From the NCBI RefSeq assembly GCF_900496975.1, contig NZ_UFQC01000001.1:298563-362562 (forward strand): DNA of 64,000 bases, in the 5' to 3' direction. Below, piece after piece: positions 57,644 through 64,000 of this stretch. Position 1 is the stretch's first letter. Each line of letters begins with the position of its first letter. A model generated the notes under the pieces. The model was given only the letters and a program-made list of their open reading frames with translations. It searched no databases and was not told where the DNA came from. The stretch comes from Achromobacter veterisilvae. Its GTDB lineage: Bacteria; Pseudomonadota; Gammaproteobacteria; Burkholderiales; Burkholderiaceae_B. Made by a program: the position numbers and the translations under genes.

Positions 57644-58129
57644 ATGACTTCACGTTCCGAACGCCTGCTCCGCCTGATCGCCCTTTTCTGCTTCGGCGCC
57701 GTCGGCGTCGCCCTGGTTTCCCAGCACGTCTTCGACATGCCTCCCTGCGCCTGGTGCGTCATGCAACGCCTGATCTACCTGGTGATCGGCGTGGTCGCGC
57801 TGGTGGGCGGGTTTGGCGGGGGCCGCGCCCTGACCCGCGCCTGCGGCGTCCTGGCCGCCCTGCTCGCCGCTTGCGGCGTGGCCGCCGCCTGGTACCAGTA
57901 CAGCGTGGCGGCCAAGATGCTGTCCTGCGACCAGACCTTCGCCGACCGCTTCATGACGGGCATCGGGCTGGACGGCGGCGTGCCGTGGCTGTTCGGCATC
58001 TACGCCACCTGCATGGACGCCATGGTGTCCGTCCTGGGCGTCGAGTACGCGCTCTGGAGCCTGGCGCTCTTCGTCATCCTGTTCTTCATGGCGCTGCCCG
58101 TCGTCTTCAGGCGCGGCCGCGCGCTGTAA
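57644..58129 (+). CDS. dsbB: Disulfide bond formation protein B
   Basis: 161 residues with four membrane helices. The first redox pair is Cys35-Cys38 (PPCAWC) after helix 1, the second is Cys95 and Cys123 in the second periplasmic loop (LSCDQTF to YATCMD). QR next to the first pair fits the quinone-binding site. It re-oxidises DsbA and passes electrons to ubiquinone. The dsbA partner is not in this window. Confidence 0.93.
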   Translation: MTSRSERLLRLIALFCFGAVGVALVSQHVFDMPPCAWCVMQRLIYLVIGVVALVGGFGGGRALTRACGVLAALLAACGVAAAWYQYSVAAKMLSCDQTFADRFMTGIGLDGGVPWLFGIYATCMDAMVSVLGVEYALWSLALFVILFFMALPVVFRRGRAL

Positions 58130-58134
58130 GCGCG

Positions 58135-58731
58135 GTGCGGACCCCGGCGGAAGCGCCGCAAGCGGCCGCGCTGCGCGCGCTGGTCCTGGCCCATGCGCCG
58201 CTGATGCGCTGGCTGCGCGCCGCGCGCGACCACGGGCCGGCCGGCGGCTGTATCGCGGCAGGCGCGATCCGGTCGCTGGTCTGGAATCATCTGCATGGCT
58301 ACCCGGCGGGCAGCCATCCGTCCGCCGACGTCGATTTCGTCTACTACGATCCCTCGGACCTTACCCCCGGCCACGAGGCAAGCGTCGCCCGCCGCCTGCG
58401 CGAGGCCGCCCCCGACGCCCCCTGGGAAATAGTGAACCAGGCGCGGGTGCACTTGTGGCGCCGGAACCGCCACGGAGACGCGCCGCCCCCGGCCGCGTCG
58501 CTCGCCGCCGGCATCGCGTCCTGGCCCGAAACGGCCACCTGCGTGGGCGTGGGGCTGACGCCCGACGACCGGGTGCGCATCGTCGCCCCGCATGGGCTGG
58601 ACGACCTGTTCGCGCTTGTTCTGCGGCCCAGCCCCGGCGCCGACCTCCACGCCTATGCGCAGCGGCTTGCCGCGAAGCGTCATCCCGAAACCTGGCCGCG
58701 CCTGACCGTCATCGCTCCTGCCCTACCCTGA
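58135..58731 (+). CDS. DUF925 nucleotidyltransferase-family protein
   Basis: 198 residues from the GTG at 58135; no ATG or strong ribosome site is available, so the start is uncertain. CIAAGAIRSLVWNHLHGYP followed by DVDFVYYD is the GxG/hxD nucleotidyltransferase core, and VGVGLTPDDRVRIVAPHGLDDLF the end of the DUF925 family. Substrate is unknown. It lies 5 bases after the dsbB stop and 2 bases before the next gene, probably one transcript. Confidence 0.85.
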   Translation: MRTPAEAPQAAALRALVLAHAPLMRWLRAARDHGPAGGCIAAGAIRSLVWNHLHGYPAGSHPSADVDFVYYDPSDLTPGHEASVARRLREAAPDAPWEIVNQARVHLWRRNRHGDAPPPAASLAAGIASWPETATCVGVGLTPDDRVRIVAPHGLDDLFALVLRPSPGADLHAYAQRLAAKRHPETWPRLTVIAPALP

Positions 58732-58733
58732 CC

Positions 58734-59252
58734 GTGCCCGCCCTGAAATACCTGACCGGATACCCGGAACCCCTGCTGCTCCAGACCCGCAAGCTGCTCG
58801 ACCAGGGCAAGCTGGGCGCGGCCTTGCTGTCGCGCTATCCGGCGGGCGCGCATGGCGTGCGCACGGACCGCGCGCTCTACCAGTACGTGACGGACCTGAA
58901 GAACACCTACATGCGCAACGGCGACCAGATCAACAAGGTCGCCTTCGACAGCAAGATCCACGTGATCCAGCACGCGCTCGGCCAGCACACCTACGTCTCG
59001 CGCGTGCAGGGCGGCAAGCTCAAGGCCAAGCACGAGATCCGCGTGGCGACCCTGTTCAAGACCGTGCCGGCGGAATTCCTGAAGATGATCGCCGTCCATG
59101 AGCTGGCCCATCTCAAGGAAAAGGACCACAACCGGGCCTTCTACAACCTGTGCCTGCACATGGAGCCGCAGTACCACCAGTACGAATTCGACCTGCGCCT
59201 GTACCTGACGCACCTGGAAGCCACGCGGGAAGCTTTGTGGAATCAAGGCTGA
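58734..59252 (+). CDS. YgjP-like metallopeptidase-domain protein (DUF45)
   Basis: 172 residues from the GTG at 58734, 2 bases after the previous stop. Metal ligands His122 and His126 with Glu123 form HELAH, and His132 (KDHNRAF) is the third ligand. The fold is shared with SprT/WLM peptidases. Substrate and role are unknown; E. coli YgjP is itself poorly studied. Final gene of the dsbB group. Confidence 0.88.
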   Translation: MPALKYLTGYPEPLLLQTRKLLDQGKLGAALLSRYPAGAHGVRTDRALYQYVTDLKNTYMRNGDQINKVAFDSKIHVIQHALGQHTYVSRVQGGKLKAKHEIRVATLFKTVPAEFLKMIAVHELAHLKEKDHNRAFYNLCLHMEPQYHQYEFDLRLYLTHLEATREALWNQG

Positions 59253-59462
59253 ATTCCGCGCTTTTCTGAATGGAAACTGAACAAAAAATCGTCTTTTCTT
59301 CCGAGAAACAAGCCCGCTAGGGTTAACGATAGCGAAAACGGAAGATCCCGGCCAAAGATCGAAAGCCGACTGACAGAAGCCGTCACTAGACTCCCTCAGG
59401 CGTTTGTAAGGGAGCGGCGGACTTGCCTCTCCCGGAACGCCACCACAACGAGGAGAAGACAA

Positions 59463-59933
59463 ATGTTCAACGACGGCGGCAGCCTGCGCGGCGGTGGGAT
59501 CCGCGCATGCATGAGCAACCAGAATTTCGTCAGGGGCGTGTTCATCATGGCGTTCGCGCTGCTTTTCGGCATCGCATCGCTGCGATATCCGATCGGCAGT
59601 TTCTCCAGGGGCGGCCCGGGGCTTTTCCCCCTGATGGCAAGCGCCGCATTATTCGTGATCGGCGCGATCGCCACGGCATATTCGTTTTTCGTCGAACCGG
59701 AACCGATGAGCCACAGCGTGAAGAACATCGCCATCATCATGCTGAGCCTGGTGGGATGCGCGGCGATATCCGGCATCGTCAATATGATCGCGGGCATTGT
59801 TTTTCTGGTGTTCTGCTCGTCGCTGGCGGCCACCTCATATTCCACGCTGAGGAACGTGAAGATATCGGCCGGGCTGATCGCCGTGGCGTTCGGGTTCAAG
59901 AACCTGCTCGGCCTCAGCCTCCCCTTGCTTTGA
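59463..59933 (+). CDS. Tripartite tricarboxylate transporter, TctB subunit
   Basis: 156 residues with four membrane helices of the TctB family: FVRGVFIMAFALLFGIASLRYPIGSFSRGGPGLFPLMAS contains the typical GPGxFP motif. GAGGAG precedes the ATG at 59463. It is the small membrane subunit of a tricarboxylate transporter and lies 12 bases ahead of tctA. A second in-frame ATG (MSNQNF, 16 residues later) could be used. The periplasmic binding protein TctC is not in the window. Confidence 0.88.
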   Translation: MFNDGGSLRGGGIRACMSNQNFVRGVFIMAFALLFGIASLRYPIGSFSRGGPGLFPLMASAALFVIGAIATAYSFFVEPEPMSHSVKNIAIIMLSLVGCAAISGIVNMIAGIVFLVFCSSLAATSYSTLRNVKISAGLIAVAFGFKNLLGLSLPLL

Positions 59934-59945
59934 ACGGAGCATGCG

Positions 59946-61454
59946 ATGGAAATTCTGAATAACCTCGCGCTCGGTTTCGAGCACGCGCTGACCTGGCAGA
60001 ACCTTCTTTATTGCGCGGCCGGATGCGTGATCGGCACGCTCGTAGGGCTGCTGCCCGGACTCGGGCCCTTGTCCACCATCAGCCTGCTGCTTCCCCTGAC
60101 CTATTCCATTCCCACCAGCAGCGCGCTGATCATGCTGGCGGGGATTTACTACGGCGCGCAATACGGCGACAGCGTCAGCGCGATCACGATGAAAATCCCG
60201 CACGCGAGCAGTATCGTCGCGTGCATAGACGGCTATCAGATGAACCTGAACGGCAAGACCGGGCTGGCATTGTTCACCGCCGGCGTCTCCAGCTTCATCG
60301 GCGGGACGGTGGCCATCGTGGTCTTGTCGACCATGACGCCGATACTCGGCGAAGCCGCCTTCCTGTTCGGACCGGCCGACTACACCGCGCTGATGCTGAT
60401 GGGATTCTTCTGCGTCAGCTTCGTGAGCAGCGGCAATATGCTGACGGGCCTGGCGATGGCCATCGTCGGCGTGCTGCTGGCGTCGATCGGCACGGACGTG
60501 AACAGCGGCATGGCGCGCTTCACGTTGGACTACGCCTTCCTGCAGGACGGCATCGGTTTGATCAGCATTGCGCTGGGGTGCTTCGGCATTGCCGAAATCG
60601 TGAAGAATCTCGACAACCGCAACGTGCTGACGCCCTTCAACGGCAAGATCAAGCTCATGCCCACCTGGGCCGAGTTCAAGCGGATCATTCCGAGCGCCTT
60701 GCGGGGCAGCGTGATCGGCTCGGCATTGGGCATCCTGCCCGGCGGCGGCCCGACCATCGCCCAGTTCGCGGCCTATGCCGCGGACAAGCGGTTCAGCAAG
60801 CACAAGCATGAAATGGGCAACGGCGCGATCGAAGGCGTTGCCGGACAAGCCGCCGCCGACGAGGCCGCCGCCCGCACCAGCTTCATTCCCCTCATGGCCA
60901 TCGGCATACCCGAGAACGCGGTCATGGCCCTGATGCTGGCGGCATTCATCATCAAGGGCGTGCAGCCCGGCCCCAACATGATCGGCACCCACCCGGACCT
61001 GTTCTGGGGCCTGGTCGCCAGCATGTGGATCGGGAACTGCTTCCTGCTGCTTCTGAACGTGCCGCTGGTGCGCTACTGGCTCACGGTGTTCAAGATCCCG
61101 TACACCGTGCTGTTTCCGTCGATTCTGTTCTTCTGCATCATCGGAACGTTCAGCATCAACAACAGCCTGCACGACATCTACATCACCGCGACGTTCGGCC
61201 TGATGGGCTATGCCTTCCTGCGGCTCGGCATGGGCGCGGCGCCGCTGATGCTCGGCTTCATCCTGGGCCCGATGCTGGAAGAGAATTTCCGCCGCGCCAT
61301 GCTGTTGAGCAGAGGTTCGTTCGACGTGTTCGTCTCCCGGCCGATCAGCGCCACGCTGCTGGGCGTGATCGCGCTGGCGGTTGCCTGGAAACTGGCTGCG
61401 TTCGTCCGGTCCTTGCGGCAGCCCAGGGCGGTCGGCGCCGCCTCGTCGTCCTGA
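59946..61454 (+). CDS. Tripartite tricarboxylate transporter, TctA subunit
   Basis: 502 residues, about twelve membrane helices. GTLVGLLPGLGPLSTISLLLP and later GILPGGGPTIAQFAAYA are the duplicated GxxPGxGP motifs of TctA, and IPENAVMALMLAAFIIKGVQPGP follows. It takes up a carboxylate such as citrate or a related compound with the help of an extracytoplasmic receptor, which must be coded elsewhere (orphan TctC genes are abundant in Bordetella relatives). The gene ends before a complex hairpin. Confidence 0.92.
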   Translation: MEILNNLALGFEHALTWQNLLYCAAGCVIGTLVGLLPGLGPLSTISLLLPLTYSIPTSSALIMLAGIYYGAQYGDSVSAITMKIPHASSIVACIDGYQMNLNGKTGLALFTAGVSSFIGGTVAIVVLSTMTPILGEAAFLFGPADYTALMLMGFFCVSFVSSGNMLTGLAMAIVGVLLASIGTDVNSGMARFTLDYAFLQDGIGLISIALGCFGIAEIVKNLDNRNVLTPFNGKIKLMPTWAEFKRIIPSALRGSVIGSALGILPGGGPTIAQFAAYAADKRFSKHKHEMGNGAIEGVAGQAAADEAAARTSFIPLMAIGIPENAVMALMLAAFIIKGVQPGPNMIGTHPDLFWGLVASMWIGNCFLLLLNVPLVRYWLTVFKIPYTVLFPSILFFCIIGTFSINNSLHDIYITATFGLMGYAFLRLGMGAAPLMLGFILGPMLEENFRRAMLLSRGSFDVFVSRPISATLLGVIALAVAWKLAAFVRSLRQPRAVGAASSS

Positions 61455-61486
61455 CGCGGGCTGGGCCTGGGACGCCCGCCAATGGA

Positions 61487-61554
61487 AAAACCCCTCGCGA
61501 TCGGTACTGCCCGCCAGCGCTTGGCTGACTCGCAGTACCTCTCGGAGGGGTTTC
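61487..61554. terminator. Compound hairpin between tctA and purF
   Basis: Outer arms AAACCCCTC (61487-61496 region) and GAGGGGTTT (61545-61553) and inner arms GGTACTGC (61502-61509) and GCAGTACC (61532-61539) form one interrupted stem with a 22-base apical loop. It sits between convergent genes and is followed by T-rich ends, so it is a bidirectional terminator, longer than usual. A structured RNA role is possible. Confidence 0.6.
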
Positions 61555-61578
61555 CTGCCGCGCGAGGCGTGCTATCGA

Positions 61579-63099
<1,521 letters not shown>

Positions 63100-63129
63100 G
63101 GTGAGATTTCCTGGTTGATTTGAAGCAGA

Positions 63130-63618
63130 TCAATACGGCAGCCACGTCGCCAGGGATGGCGGCAGCCACGTCTTGATATGTTTGATGGCCTCGATGGCCG
63201 AATGCGAAAACATGGCGTCCTTCCACCACGGCTCTTCCGGCAGCGGCGTGTAGCCCGCGGCGGCGACCAGCGCCAGCACGATCAGCAGGCCCCGGGCCAG
63301 GCCGAACATGCCGCCCAGGCCGTGGTCGGCCGGGCTCAGGCCGGTACTGCGGATCAAGGCGGCAAGCGTCATGTTGACCAACCCCACGCCAAGCAGCACG
63401 ATGATGAATACCGCCGCGTATGAGACTCCCATGCGCAACAGCGTCGTTTCAATATAGGGCTCCAGCCAGGCGTAGACCGTGGGGCCCCACCATATCGCGG
63501 CCACGAAAGCCAGCAGATAGGCGACCAGCGACAGCACCTCTTTGAGCAGGCCGCGCACCAGGCCCAGCACACCCGAGACCGCCAGGATGGCCAGCACGAC
63601 GAAATCGAAGCCGGTCAC
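63130..63618 (-). CDS. cvpA: CvpA family membrane protein
   Basis: 162 residues, GTG start at 63618 that overlaps the stop of the SPOR gene by one base (TAGTG). It has four membrane helices with FVVLAILAVSGVLGLVRGLLKEVLSLV and the conserved GLARGLLIVLALV segment. CvpA was named for colicin V production; the protein is now linked to envelope and bile-acid tolerance and lies before purF in most proteobacteria. Confidence 0.92.
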   Translation of the reverse strand: MTGFDFVVLAILAVSGVLGLVRGLLKEVLSLVAYLLAFVAAIWWGPTVYAWLEPYIETTLLRMGVSYAAVFIIVLLGVGLVNMTLAALIRSTGLSPADHGLGGMFGLARGLLIVLALVAAAGYTPLPEEPWWKDAMFSHSAIEAIKHIKTWLPPSLATWLPY

Positions 63619-64000
63619 TATTGCGCGGCGATGAAACCATTGTCATAGCCCAAGGTGCGTAAACGCGCCTGGGCCGCCTGCGCCGCCTCGCGCGAGGGGA
63701 ACGGCCCCACCCGCAGACGGTACTGCTGCTTGCCACCGATCGTGGCCTGTTCGACGAATGCGTTCGTCACGCCGGCCTGGTGCAGCTTGCTGCGGCGCGA
63801 CTGGGCGTCTTCCGAGGTCGTGTAGGCGGCGATCTGGAGCACGAAATTGCCCTTGGCGGCCGGCTTGGGCGCGGGAGCGGGCGCGGCGGGCGCCGCGCGC
63901 CCTTCCAGCAGCGCCAGGGCGCGCGCGCCGTCGTCGGAACGCGTGTCCGGCTTGGGCGGCGTCGCCGGCTTGGCTTCGGGCTTGGGCGCCGCCGGTTTGG
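63618..64000 (-). CDS. SPOR-domain protein (DedD-like), cut by the window edge
   Basis: The reading frame is open from base 64000 to the TAG at 63618, so the N-terminus is missing; 126 residues are visible. The visible start is a Pro/Ala/Lys-rich linker, followed by the SPOR domain, roughly the last 75 residues (FVLQIAAYTTSEDAQSRRSKLHQAGVTNAFVEQ and RLRVGPFPSREAAQAAQARL). SPOR binds denuded glycan strands at the division septum. Place before cvpA-purF fits DedD, but other SPOR proteins are possible. Confidence 0.88.
   Translation of the reverse strand, partial: KPAAPKPEAKPATPPKPDTRSDDGARALALLEGRAAPAAPAPAPKPAAKGNFVLQIAAYTTSEDAQSRRSKLHQAGVTNAFVEQATIGGKQQYRLRVGPFPSREAAQAAQARLRTLGYDNGFIAAQ

Overview
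The window is high-GC DNA with tightly packed genes in many ATGA-overlap operons. Protein families and gene order point to a betaproteobacterium of the Alcaligenaceae, close to Bordetella or Achromobacter. The grounds are the rpsB-tsf-pyrH-frr-uppS-cdsA-dxr-rseP-bamA-skp-lpxD-fabZ-lpxA-lpxB-rnhB run, map-glnD diverging from rpsB, smpB diverging from ratA-rnfH, and mltG-tmk-holB-tatD in one operon. The assignment is inference; no rRNA gene or tRNA is present in the window to confirm it. The replicon looks like ordinary chromosome: I see no transposase, integrase, phage gene, CRISPR array or origin.

Layout. 1-9.7 kb: the end of a DUF1800 gene with its DUF1501 partner, an MFS exporter with glutathione peroxidase, an Lrp regulator diverging from an EamA permease, a GST, a GNAT, a two-gene lipoate ligase, an RsiV-like lipoprotein and gdhA. 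9.7-11.2 kb: an isolated Abi_2/HEPN gene and, behind it, a promoter-terminator pair with no ORF (candidate small RNA). 11.2-15.3 kb: an IclR-controlled operon of a polar amino-acid ABC transporter and a HutG-type hydrolase. 15.4-21.2 kb: mltG-tmk-holB-tatD plus an ankyrin protein, with ygfZ diverging. 21.2-25.8 kb: a valine-degradation operon (acyl-CoA dehydrogenase, HIBYL-CoA hydrolase, mmsB, thioesterase) behind a periodic ACGT operator. 25.9-30 kb: rnfH-ratA against smpB, a diguanylate cyclase and an SPFH/NfeD pair. 30-32.3 kb: a glutamine amidotransferase, an Ada-like protein and a dense array of short palindromes. 32.3-36 kb: ppsA diverging from its regulator ppsR. 36.3-52.4 kb: the envelope and translation super-cluster on the minus strand. 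53.3-59.3 kb: map, glnD, marC, dsbB and two small enzymes. 59.4-64 kb: tctB-tctA facing purF-cvpA-SPOR.

How the parts work together. The 36-52 kb block links ribosome assembly and recycling (S2, EF-Ts, RRF) and UMP kinase to isoprenoid, phospholipid and lipid A synthesis and to outer-membrane assembly. The valine operon covers steps from isobutyryl-CoA to methylmalonate semialdehyde. ppsA/ppsR form a gluconeogenic enzyme with its kinase/phosphotransferase.

Most of the window is well-conserved housekeeping DNA. The parts least explained by known genes are the palindrome array (31925-32251), the candidate small RNA (about 10995-11087), the following structured stretch, the orphan HEPN gene and the long map-rpsB gap. 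All positions of promoters, operators and RNAs are read by eye and are predictions.
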